From positions 1-37,039 of the forward strand of contig JASJFT010000323.1 in the NCBI GenBank assembly GCA_030770425.1: a DNA stretch of 37,039 nt, written 5' to 3'. The notes beneath the pieces are model-generated. The model had not been told where the DNA came from. It was given only the letters and a program-made list of their open reading frames with translations, and made no database searches. Shown piece by piece: positions 1 to 11,012 of the stretch. Both the position numbers and the translations under genes were made by a program. Origin of the DNA: Darksidea phi. Lineage: Eukaryota > Ascomycota > Dothideomycetes > Pleosporales > Lentitheciaceae. Numbering within the stretch: the stretch's first letter is position 1; each line of letters begins with the position of its first letter.

Positions 1-123
1 TATTAAAATTTAAAAGATTATTAATAGGTTGTTGTAGAGATATAAAGGTGTAGATTTTCGATTTTTAGGTATATTTTGAGGGTAGCCGCTCGCTTATAGT
101 GGCCGCTCGCTTATAAAATACGT
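1..123. mobile_element. Probable end of a TIR DNA transposon (pogo/Fot-like), cut by window edge
   Basis: This stretch has no match to the corresponding part of the second family A copy, while everything from about 124 rightward does match (reverse complement of about 12,145 and leftward). The junction falls at a TA dinucleotide, the usual target of Tc1/mariner/pogo elements. Read inward from the junction it starts acgtattttataagcgag and holds a direct repeat, gccgctcgcttata, twice (about 87-115), as in subterminal repeats of fungal pogo/Fot elements. It also keeps several TpG dinucleotides, unlike the flank, so it may be less mutated. No transposase is visible because the window ends. The class is an inference from the target and end structure. 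Confidence 0.4.
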
Positions 124-3100
124 TAGTACTTCCTTTATAAGAGTTTAATAATCTTATTTACTTTATAATAGCCCTCTAGGGAGTTATTATAATTCCTTAT
201 AAAAATAGCTTAATAAAGAGCTTTATTATTAGAAATTTATACTTTCCCTACTCTTTAAAGGACGTCCTTCGGATCTATAATCTATAAAAATATATTCTTT
301 TATTCTTCTTTACTCTTAAACTTTTATATATACTATATATTCTTATAATAGACTATATTATATTTCTATACTTTCTAAATATAGTTTAATAGTAGTCTAA
401 AGGTTTCCTAGCTAAAGGACGAGTTATTATTTATAACTTCTAATAAAGACTTATATAATATAAAGATAGGAAATACTTTATAATATTAAAGAAATATCGA
501 AGCTAGATTTAAGTTTTTTAATTACTTTTTAGATTTATTATCCCCGTCTATAGATAGGTTAAGGTTAATAGATAATATATCGTTAAAAACTAATATTATA
601 CTAGAGAATCCTATAGTAGAATAATTTATATTATTTTCGAATTTCTAATAAGTTATTTATAGATTCTTATTAGTAAGATTAAATTTATATATTATCTAGT
701 CTTTAATATATAGAGTTATAGGCTTCTAGAGTACCTATACCTAGAGTTTATTTTAGAGTATAGAAAGTATAATATTTCTTAATACCCTCTTCTTTCTAAG
801 TTAAAAGCCTTTAGTATAATTAGATCGTTATAATAATATATTAGCTAGATTCTTTATATCAGGCTTATATTTAATCTTAAAATTAAAATAAGCTAACTCT
901 TTAATCTAGTATACTTACTTAGATAAGAATACCTTCGTAGTTATAAAATATCTTAGATTATTATAGTTATATAGTATACGAATAGTATTTAAAGTATATT
1001 TAAAATAATACTACTACTATTTAAAGATTTCTATAATAGCGAATAACTCTTTATTATAAGTATTCTATTAAATCTATAATCTAGTAAATTTATAACTAAA
1101 GAATATAACTAGTTTTTAATATTTTTTTATTAAAAGTACTATTATTTATAACTATAATAGAATAGCTACTATAGTAAACTTAAAGATATTAATAATAATT
1201 ATTACGAATTTTACTAGATTAAAGTATTAGAGAATAGGAACTCTTATAAAGAGCTTATAAAGTATAAGAAATATATTATATATATTCTTTAATTAAAACT
1301 AATAGATATACTACTTTATAGGACCCTTCTTAATCTTTTTTAACTTTTTTATTAATATATCCTTATTAGAATCTTATTAGACTAGTATTAAATTCTATAT
1401 AGAGGTTATATATTCTAGAAGTAAATAAATAATATCTAAGTAGTTATATATAAACTATTAGTAAAAGTTTATAAATCTAAGAAATACTTAAATATTCTAA
1501 TAACTCTTAGGCTCTAACTACTCTTTAATTATTTAGACTCGTATTAGATCTATAACTATCCTATAAAAGGTTATTATAAAGCTAAAAAACTCTATTAACT
1601 TTATAAAAAAGGTATACTTTAAGACTTTATAATAGAGTCTTTAATTATATAATCTCTTAAGAACTTTATAAATATATTATTTATAGTTCTTCTTTTCTTT
1701 AAAGTATATAAGAATATTATTTAAATAAATAATATATATTTTATTTAATAGACTATCTAAAACCCTATAGATATACGACTAAAACGTAATAAATATATTT
1801 ATAAGACTAAATAATATTACTAAATATTTAAAATAACTATAGTATATTTTAAATACTATCTTTTACTTATTACTCTTCTTAATATATAATTAATAATATA
1901 CCTTATAAAGATTAAGTTTTATAAAAATCTTAGTCCTAGATAGTTAGTCTAGTATCTTACTTATAAGGGGTATAAGATAATAATTTTTAATTATTATCTT
2001 ATTTAAACCCCTATAATTAATATATAATTAAAGTATACTATTAGCTTTAGATATAAAAAGTATTAGGATTCTTATTAAAGACTTACTAGACTAAATCTAC
2101 CCCTTCTCTAGAGAGTTATTAAGATATTTTTTTAAGATCTTAAGTTCTCTTCTAAAGAGATTATAAATAGGTAGATTTAATAATATTTTTTCCTCTTTAA
2201 GATTAATAATATAGTTATACTCTAAGTTAAGAGTAATTCTACTAATAAGCTTAAGACTAAAGTATTAAAACTAATTATAAAGGTATTCTAATACTTTTAT
2301 AACTTTCTTAGAGTTAATTTCTTTATTAGAATTATTATAAAAAGTATTTAAATAGTTCTTAGACTTCTATTATTTCTTTTAATAGAGAATTATAATCCTC
2401 TATAAAGGGGTATTTATTATTAATACTATAACCTAGAAGACTATAGTCTTAGGTAGCTACGTTAGTTTAGGATATTACTTTATATAGTAAATAAGATAAT
2501 TATAAAGTTATAAGGTTTAGTTTTTTAACTAAAGTAAGTCCTATTTATTTTAGTATTAAGTATTTTAAGATTTATTACCTTTTAAAATTTATATTTTATT
2601 AATAGATATCTATAAATATTCTATAATCTCTACTATATTAGAAAATTAGAGTTAATATTCTTTTTTATTTATAAGTAATCGAGTATAAAAGCTTCCTAGA
2701 TATAGTATATATACTTTCTTCTTAGATTATAACTATTATATTAAGTTATTAAATATTATCTTAATTTTAATCTACTTAGCTACTATACTTCTATTCTACT
2801 ACTTAAAAGATTTCTTTTAGTAATCTATTTAAGGGTCTATCTCGTATAGCTATAGCTAATCGAGGATAAGATTATAGCTATTTATAAGAATAGTCTAAAA
2901 TATCTAAAAATCTATTATTCTTATTATACCTTAAGAATTCTATATTATTATTATAATAATATATAGCTCTCTTAGATATAATAGTATACTAAAGATTTAA
3001 TATATTTATAGCTTTATATATAATAATATCTTAAAAAGGTTCTACTATAGTATAAGATTCTCCTTAATAATATTTAAGTCTAATTCTATATTAAAAAGAT

Positions 3101-5079
3101 TTTAGATTTATATTAAAATATCTATAAAAAGGTATATTCTTATATTACTAGTAATCTATAAGAATTTACTATTAGTATTTAGTTCTAGTAGTATTATAGT
3201 AATATTAGTAACTAGAGCTTATCTTTTTTTAAGGATAAGTTAGCTTTCTTTTTTTAAATTTTATCTAATCTATTATTATCTTTAAAGTAATACTTCTAAT
3301 AATTCTTCTTTTAATTAGTCGTTAATTAGAATATTAACGCTATACTCTTAAAGTATAATAAGGTTCTTAATAAAGACTATTTAGTATTATTCTACTAAAA
3401 GGGCTTCTAATCCTATTTCTTCTAACTAGAATTACTTAAAGTTATTAAAAATATAATATACTTTTTACTTATAATTAAATTAAGGCTAAAAATCTTTAGA
3501 AAAGTAGTTAATATAAAGATAAAGTATACTACTATCTCTATATTCTATAAGATACGTTTAAACTATATCTAAGTTTATATATTCTTTAACTAGCTATTCC
3601 TTTATATCTTATAGTATAAAGATTCTAAATACTTACTTTATATTATAGATATTTTTAGTATATTAAGATTTATATTACTACTAAAAGACTTTATCTTTAA
3701 GATAGCTTTATAAGTCGTAAAATAGTTAAAAAAAAAATTAAAATTATTATTCTAGTACTATTTAATATTCTAAAACTTAAAGTAATTATTAAACTTTATT
3801 AAAATAAGGTCCTTTATAAGACTTTTTAGTTTTATCTATAACTAAGACTATATAATAACTTTATTATTATTAATAGCTTAATCTAGTAGATTATAATATA
3901 TATTATTCTTAATAAGTATTATAATCTATATAATATACTTAAGGGTATTAATAGTAGTAAAGTTAATTTAGAAGAGACTATTAATATCTCTAATCTAATA
4001 GTCTATAGCTTAAATTATTAGAGTTCTCTTTACTAAGTCTAGTATAAGAAGGTCCCTAATCTTAGTTAGGTTAGATAGCCTCTAATAAGTATTATCTACT
4101 AAGGGTAGACTAATTATAATCTAAGAGGTATCTATAACTAGTTTAAAGGCTACTTAGACTATTTTAAGATCTACTTTTATAACTACGATTTAATTAACTA
4201 ATATATCTTAATATTAAAGATTAATTAATACTTTTATTATTTTTACTAAAAGTACTTTATCTAAAACTAGAGTATAGATAGATATAATATAAAATATATC
4301 TAGATAACTACTATCTATTAGAATATTATTAGCTCCTAAGGTTAATAGTATAATAATAAAAGCTAGAGATTAAAATTATATAAATCTATTTTTATAAGAA
4401 ATATTCTTATAGTTAAAAGTCTCGTTATTTTATCGTATAGGTTAATAGTCCCTATTAATTATAACTATTATTAGGACTCTACTAAAAGATAGTAGTTTAT
4501 TAGATATCTTTAATATATTTCTACTATTATACTATATATAAGTTATAGGGGTTTTAAGAATATATTAATCCTTCTAAATATTTTTAAAATTAAATAGACC
4601 CCTTAGTTAGTAGTTATTCTTATCGTCTAATTCTAGTTTTTAAACTTATTATCTATTAAACTTAAGGTACTACTAGTATATTTTATCGACTAGCTATATA
4701 TTAGAATTATTTCGTTTACTAGACGAATAGGTACTAAAGTAAGTACTCTTCTTTAAGTAAATAGTATAAGAAGGTATACTAATAGCTTTAAATAGATATT
4801 ATATAGTATAATTAATAAGAACTTTTAAAGTATTAGCTTTTAACGTCGACGTTATACTACTAGTTCTTAAAAAGTAGTAAAAAGGATTTGAATTATAAGA
4901 TATATATAGGTAGATAGATATAGAAATACTAAGGTAGTAAAAGAATTATATTTAGATAGAGATAAGACGAATTCTTAAGAAGATATAATAGTAGAATATA
5001 GGACTATATAGAATCTAGTATATAACTATAACTAGGCTAATAATAATCTAGGAGTCCTTTAGTAGAAGTAGGTATAATA
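124..5079 (-). mobile_element. Family A Ty3/gypsy chromovirus, copy 1 (3' part missing)
   Basis: This is a leftward-facing LTR retrotransposon. Its reverse complement aligns through the whole length with family A copy 2: 4893 down to about 2231 matches 6154-8816, and about 2230 down to 124 matches 9427-12145 minus the TRIM. Reading leftward the order is 5' LTR (4894-5079), gag/protease segment, reverse transcriptase (about 2200-1340, with the catalytic YxDD region at about 1703-1740 now reading YLNN), RNase H (about 1260-880) and the integrase H2C2 zinc-binding start (about 300-124). The integrase core, chromodomain and 3' LTR are absent because another sequence begins at 123. All frames are full of TAA/TAG stops created by RIP. 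This copy lacks the SINE and TRIM of copy 2, so it records the empty sites. Confidence 0.85.
4894..5079 (-). repeat. 5' LTR of family A copy 1 (186 bp)
   Basis: The reverse complement matches the two LTRs of family A copy 2 over the same 186 bp, beginning tattata and ending cttata. These are the RIP forms of an ancestral TGTTA...TTACA LTR. The internal side continues with attcaaatcc, matching attcgaatcc after the 5' LTR of copy 2. The outer five bases are attag (5080-5084); the matching target duplicate is not in the window. Confidence 0.85.
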
Positions 5080-5967
5080 ATTAGTTAAAAATCCTCTAAG
5101 TTTTAATCTTATTCTATTAAACTTTTCTAATTCTTTAAATTTTAATAGTTTATTTATATATCTTTAAAGTTAAATAGTTAACTTTATAATCTAAGTTTTT
5201 AATATATTTTCTCTTTTCTTAAATATATACTAGTTCTTAATAATTCTTTTAAAATTCTTTATAGTTATATTACCTTTTAGAGAGCTAAATTTACGATAAC
5301 TTCTAACTTTTATAAACTTAGGTTAAGGTATTAGACGTATAGTAGTACTAGAATTAGTTCCTTCTTCTATTATTATAGTTAGCTATTTCTACCTATTAGA
5401 TAGTTAAGATATTAAATAGGGTCTAGGTCTAATAGATTATTTAGCCTTATTTAGGATTTATACTTAAGATAGAAAGAAAGAAATTAAAATAGAAGAGTAA
5501 TAGTTTAATTATATTAATAAGTAAGGATTAATCTAGATTCGAATTAATTATAAGAAAGAAAACTATTTAGAAGATTTATAATTATTATATATTAATTTAG
5601 TTTATATAGATCTATTAGATCTATTCTATAGATTTTATAGCTTTAGAATTTATAGATCTATATTTATAGATCTATAGCTTTATTATATAATTTAGATAAA
5701 ATCTATCTTTATTAAGATATAGATCTATTATATAACTTCCTATTCTCTAATTATAAGATCGGCGTTATACTCTTTATTAGAATTAATAATTAATTCTATC
5801 TTAGGTATTTTTATTAGTTATTATTCTATAGTTCGTATATAATTTGTAATAGAAGTAAAAAGAAAAGAAAACTAGTAAAGTTTTATACTAGAATTAAAAA
5901 AGCTCTTTAATTATTATATAATTAAACTATATAATATTTATCTATAAATCTTAGTTAAGATATCTAT
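5080..5967. other. AT-rich RIPped spacer between two head-to-head family A elements
   Basis: No coding signal, LTR or homology to the other families in this window was recognised. CpA and TpG are nearly absent, so the sequence was probably repetitive and has been RIPped. At about 5605-5675 the palindrome tatagatctata and shorter forms of it recur several times. The last five bases (5963-5967, tctat) are the target duplication of family A copy 2. Together with 31,800 onward, this is the locus into which copy 2 inserted. Confidence 0.5.
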
Positions 5968-6153
5968 TATTACGTCTACTTCTACTAGAGGACTTCTAGA
6001 TTATTATCGGTCTGGCTATAATTACGTACTAGACCCTATATAGTTCTATATTCTACTATTATACCTTCTTAAAAATTCGTCTTATCTCTATCTAAATATA
6101 ATCCTTTTACTATTTTAGTATTTCTATACCTATCTACCTATATATACCTTATA
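5968..6153 (+). repeat. 5' LTR of family A copy 2 (186 bp)
   Basis: It starts tattacgtctac and ends ccttata, is preceded by tctat, and is the same length as the LTR at 31609-31794. Differences between the two are C/T or G/A, both at CpG (tacgtc versus tatatc) and at other cytosines. A TpG survives near 6014 (tctggc). The next bases, attcgaatcc, occupy the primer-binding position but do not show the usual TGG start, so the primer is unclear. Confidence 0.9.
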
Positions 6154-8827
6154 ATTCGAATCCTTTCTACTCCTTTTTAAGGACTAGTAGTACGGTATCG
6201 ATATTAAAAGCTAATACTTTAAAAGTTCTTATTAATTATACTATATAACGTCTATTTAGAGCTATTAGTATACCTTTTTATACTACCTACTTAAAGAAGA
6301 ATACTCGTTCTAGTACCTATCTATCTAGTAAATAAAATAATCCTAACGTCTAGCTAGTCGATAAAGTATACTAGTAGTATTCTAAGTTTAGTAGATAATA
6401 AGTTTAGAAACTAGAATTAAATAATAAGGATAACTACTAGCTAAAGGACCTATTTAATCTTAAAAATATTTAGAAGGGTTAATATATCTCTAAAACCCCT
6501 ATAATCTATATATAGTATAATAGTAGAAATACCTTAAAAGTATCTAATAAGCTACTATCTTTTAGTAGAGCCTTAATAATAGTTATAACTAATAAGGACT
6601 ACTAATCTATATAAGAAAATAATAGAATATTTAGCTATAAAAATATAACTTATATAAGTAAATTCTAACTATATTAACCCTTAGCTTCTACTATATTACC
6701 TATATTAGGAGCTAATAATATTCTAATAGGTAGTAATTATCTAGATATAGTCTATACTATACCTATCTATACTCTAGCCTTAGGTAAAGTACTTCTAGTC
6801 GAGATAGTATAAATACTACTTAACCTTTAATACTAAAGTATACTAGTTAACTAGATTAAGACTATATAAGTAGACCTTATTATAGTCTAAGTAGCCTTTA
6901 GACTAGTTATAATAACCTTTTAAATTATAACTAGCCTATCTTCGATAAATAATACTCGTTAGAGATTATTTAATCTAATTAAGGTTAGAAATCCTCCTAT
7001 ACTAGACTTAATAAAGAAAATCCTAACGATTTAAGTTATAGACTATTAGATTAGAGATATTAATAGTCTCTTCTAAATTAACTTTACTACTACTAATACC
7101 CTTAAGTATACTATATAGGTTATAATACTTATTAAGAATAATATATATTATAATCTACTAAACTAAGCTATTAATAATAATAAAGTTATTATATAGTCTT
7201 AGCTATAGATAAAGCTTAAAAGCTTTATAGAGAACTTTATTCTAATAAAGTTTAATAACTATTTTAAGTTTTAGAACGTTAAATAGCGCTAGAATAATAA
7301 CTTTAATTTCTTTTTTAATTATTTTATAATTTATAAAACTATCTTAAAGATAAAGCCTTTTAGTAGTAATATAAGTTCTAATATACTAAAGATATCTATA
7401 GTATAGAGTAAGTACCTAAAATCTTTATATCGTAAGATATAAAGGAATAACTAGTTTAAAAATATATAAACTTAGATATAATTTAAATATATCTTATAGA
7501 ATATAAAGATAATAATATACTTTACCTTTATATTAACTACTCTCTTAAAGATTTCTAGCCCTAATTTAACTATAAGTAGAAAGTATACTATATCTTTAGT
7601 AACTTTAAGTAATTCTAGCTAGAAGAAATAGGATTAGAAGCTCTCTTAGTAGAATAATACTAAATAATCTCTATTAAGGACCCTATTATACTCTAAAAGC
7701 GTAGTATTAATATTCTAATTTAAAACTAACTAGAAGAAGAACTATTAGAAGTATTACTTTAAAGGCGATAATAGGTTAGATAAAATTTAAGAAGAAAAAG
7801 CTAACTTATTCTTAAAAAAAGATAAGCTCTAGTTACTAATATTACTATAATACTACTAAAATTAAATATTAATAGTAAATTCTTATAAATTATTAATAAT
7901 ATAAGAATATATCTTTTTATAAATATTTTAATATAGATTTAGAATCTTTTTAATATAAAATTAAACTTAAATATTATTAAAGAGAATCTTATACTATAGT
8001 AGAACCTCTTTAAGATATTATTATATATAAAGTTATAAATATATTAAGTCTCTAGTATATTATTATATCTAGAAAAGCTATATATTATTATAATAATAAT
8101 ATAGAATTCTTAGGGTATAATAAGAATAATAGGTCTTTAGATATTTTAGACTACCCCTATAAATAGCTATAATCTTATTCTTAATTAGCTATAGCTATAT
8201 AAGGTAGACCCTTAAGTAGATTACTAAAAGAAATCTTTTAAGTAGTAGAATAGGAGTATAGTAATTAAGTATATTAAAGTTAAGATAATATCTAACGACT
8301 TAATATAATAGTTATAATTTAGGAAGAAAGTATATATACTATATCTAGAGAGTTTTTATACTTAATTACTTATAAATAAAAAAGAGTATTAACTTTAATT
8401 TTCTAATATAGTAAAGGTTATAAAACGTTTATAAATATCTATTAATAAGATATAAATCTTAAGAGGTAATAAGTCTTAGAATACTTAATATTAAAATAAG
8501 TAGAGTCTACTTTAATTAAAAAAACTAGACCTTATAACTTTATAATTATCTTATTTACTATATAAAGTAATACCCTAAACTAGTATAGCTATCTAAGACT
8601 ATAGTCTCTTAAGTTATAGTATTAATAATAAATATCCTTTTATAAAGGGTCGTAACTCTTTATTAAAAGAGGTAATAAAAGTCTAAAAACTATCTAGATA
8701 CTTTCTATAATAATTCTAATAAGAAAATCGACTCTAAGAAAGCTATAAAGATACTAAAATATCTTTATAATTAATTTTAGTACTTTAGTCCTAAGCTTAT
8801 TAGTAGAATTACTTCTAACTTAGAGTA
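6154..8827 (+). pseudogene. Family A copy 2 gag/protease segment, RIP-inactivated
   Basis: By position between the 5' LTR and the reverse transcriptase this segment should encode the Gag capsid/nucleocapsid protein and the aspartic protease. It aligns base for base, apart from transitions, with the reverse complement of 2231-4893 in copy 1, and both measure about 2.66 kb. No zinc knuckle or DSG protease motif could be read with confidence, since Cys, His, Trp and Gln codons have been converted. There is no ATG and every frame is closed. The function is inferred from element order only. Confidence 0.6.
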
Positions 8828-9331
8828 GATAGAGAAGTATCTATAGGTAGAGCGCGCTAGAAAATCTCTTTAGATTAAGATTTAATTATTTAGAGGTACC
8901 TTAGGATTCTTATAAAGAAAGAAGAAGTTCCGTATAGAACTAGAGACCTAGTAAATCTCCTTCTAGTTCTTTGTCGCTCTAATCGTTAGGTACTTTAGTC
9001 TAATAGTAAGTTATTCTTATTCTACTAAAGGTTAAGGGTTCGATTCTCTTCCTAACTATATAGTATATTTAAATCGAAGAGGGTCTAATATACTTCTACC
9101 TCTACTATTAGATACTAGTACTAGAAGTATCTAATACCTCTTTAAATCTAGTATAACTAGGTCGCCTATACGCGGCGTACGTTTACTTAGATTTAAATTT
9201 TAAAGATATTCCCTTAATTAGAAGAAAACTAGTACTAGTTAATAGAGAGAATAGACCCTATATAGATTCCGCTTTAACTCTTCCGTCTTAGTATTAAATA
9301 GAATAGCTATATAATATAGCTAGTATTACTA

Positions 9332-9417
<86 letters not shown>
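8828..9417 (+). mobile_element. SINE-like tRNA-related retroposon with 79-nt A tail
   Basis: This is an insertion of about 590 bp, flanked by the direct repeat aacttagagta (8817-8827 and 9416-9426; the leading As are ambiguous with the tail). Family A copy 1 has the uninterrupted site at about 2216-2231. The 3' end is a nearly pure A tract (9339-9417, one T at 9381), as left by LINE-driven retroposition. Near the 5' end tatctataggtagagcgc (8838-8855) resembles a tRNA D-arm/A box, and about 8881-8887 could be a degraded T loop. A second, clearer tRNA-like body lies at 8984-9057. No protein coding is visible. It inserted into family A and was then largely RIPped, but keeps a TpG at about 8970. 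Calling it a SINE is an inference from tail, duplication and tRNA-like parts. Confidence 0.7.
8984..9057 (+). other. tRNA-like body with B-box inside the SINE
   Basis: It folds partly as a cloverleaf. gttagg (8985-8990) pairs with cctaac (9051-9056). The D arm ctt/aag (8993-8995, 9008-9010) encloses a loop with the A14 position and taatagt, the RIP form of TAATGGT. The T arm aaggg/ctctt (9034-9038, 9046-9050) carries the loop ttcgatt, giving a near-consensus B box ggttcgattc-like sequence at about 9037-9047. The anticodon stem does not pair, so it is not a working tRNA gene. It is probably the internal Pol III promoter of the retroposon, although it lies about 155 bp from the 5' end rather than at it. 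Confidence 0.6.
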
Positions 9418-9419
<2 letters not shown>

Positions 9420-10390
9420 TAGAGTACAACTATATTATTAATCTTAAGGAGGAAAAGATACTATTAAATCTATTTATTTATAATCTCTCTAGAAGAGAAC
9501 TCGAGATTCTAAAGAAATACTTTAATAACTCTTTAGAGAAGGGGTAGATTTAGTCTAATAAGTCTTTAGTAGAGGTCCTAATACTTTTTATATCTAAAGC
9601 TAATAGTATACTTTAATTATATATTAATTATAGGGGTTTAAATAAGATAATAATTAAAAATTATTACCTTATACCCCTTATAAGCGAGATACTAGACTAG
9701 TTATCTAGAACTAAGATCTTTATAAAACTCGATCTTTATAAGACTTATTATTAATTATATATTAAGAAGAATAATAAGTAGAAGATAGTATTTAAAATAT
9801 ACTATAGCTATTTTAAATATTTAGTAATACTATTTAATCTTATAAATATATCTACTATATTTTAGTCGTATATCTATAAAGTTTTAGATTGTCTATTAAA
9901 TAAGATATACGTTATTTATTTAGATAATATCCTTATATATTCTAAAGAGAAGGAGAATTATAAATAATATATTTATAAAGTCCTTAAGAGATTATATAAT
10001 TAAGAACTCTATTATAAAGTCTTAAAGTATACCTTCTCTATAAAGTTAGTAGAGTTTTTTAACTTTATTATAACCCCTTATAGGGTAGTTATAAACCTAG
10101 TATAAGTTTAAATAATTAAAGAGTAGCTAGAGTCTAAGGATTACTAGAATATTTAAGTATTTCTTAGATTTATAAACTTTTACTAATAGTTTATATATAA
10201 CTATTTAGATATTATTTATTTACTTTTAAAATATATAACTTTTATATAAAATCTAATACTAGTCTAATAAGATTTTAGTAAAGATATATTAGTAGAAAAG
10301 TTAAAAAAGATTAAGAAGGATTCTATAAAGTAGTATATCTCTTAGTTTTAACTAAAGGATATATATAATATATTTCTTATACTTTATAAG

Positions 10391-10571
10391 TATTACGTTA
10401 ATATTAGTTATATACCTCGCTTAGTCTAGTAGACTAAGTAAGCCTACTTTATAATATCTTCGTATTAGTATATCTATTATTCTATACTACTCTTAGTATC
10501 GTTACCGATACTAAGTACGGTATTCTTTTACCTATTAGTTAACCTAGTAGTATAGAGCTAGTATCTTTATA
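10391..10571 (+). repeat. 5' LTR of the TRIM (181 bp)
   Basis: It contains a perfect 19-bp palindrome, cttagtctagtagactaag (10420-10438), and a hairpin with 10-bp arms, cttagtatcg and cgatactaag (10492-10501 and 10506-10515). It pairs with the repeat at 10832-11012, from which it differs by transitions. Confidence 0.85.
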
Positions 10572-10831
10572 ATAATATTAGTAATAATAATAGAGTCTTA
10601 GTTTAAATCTAGGTCGTATTAATTCTATTTTATAAATTATTATATAGATTTATCTAAACTTTATCTAGCTACTAGTACGCGTTTATACGCCTAGCTAATC
10701 GGCCGAATACTCGCTACGGCGGCGTACTAGGTTAAGTAGTCTATTACGATAGGATAGAGATTACTATAGATACTAAAGAACTAATAGATATATAAAAGAC
10801 TTAAGACGAGTCTTAGAAAGAAAAGAGATAG

Positions 10832-11012
10832 TATTATACTAATATTAGTTATACGCCTCGCTTAACCTAGTAGACTAAGTAAGCCTACTCTATAATATCT
10901 TTATATTAGTATATCTATTATTCTATACTATTCTTAGTATTATTACTAATACTAAGTATAGTATTCTTTTATCTATTAGTTAACTTAGTAGTATAGAGCT
11001 AGCGTCTTTATA
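10832..11012 (+). repeat. 3' LTR of the TRIM (181 bp)
   Basis: Same length and order as 10391-10571. The palindrome and hairpin arms are partly broken by C/T changes (cttaacctagtagactaag; cttagtatta). The target duplicate ataag follows at 11013-11017. Confidence 0.85.

Larger units (their letters stand above)
10391..11012. mobile_element. TRIM-like miniature LTR retrotransposon (622 bp)
   Basis: It consists of two direct terminal repeats of 181 bp (10391-10571 and 10832-11012) around 260 bp of non-coding sequence, with the 5-bp target duplication ataag on both sides (10386-10390 and 11013-11017). Family A copy 1 carries the uninterrupted site at about 1245-1260. The LTRs begin tatta and end tttata, the RIP forms of TGTTA and TTACA. 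A purine tract, agaaagaaaagagatag (10815-10831), lies directly before the second LTR, which gives the orientation as rightward. With no gag or pol it must have been moved by enzymes of another element. Size and structure fit TRIMs; no named family was recognised. Confidence 0.85.

Noticed and set aside
8984..9057. A functional tRNA gene
   Set aside because: The anticodon stem does not pair and the stretch sits within a poly(A)-ended insert with a target duplication, so it is part of a retroposon.
9339..9417. Long A tract as an assembly filler or cloning artefact
   Set aside because: It ends exactly at a target duplicate whose empty site is present in the other family A copy, which fits a retroposon tail; its exact length may still be unreliable.
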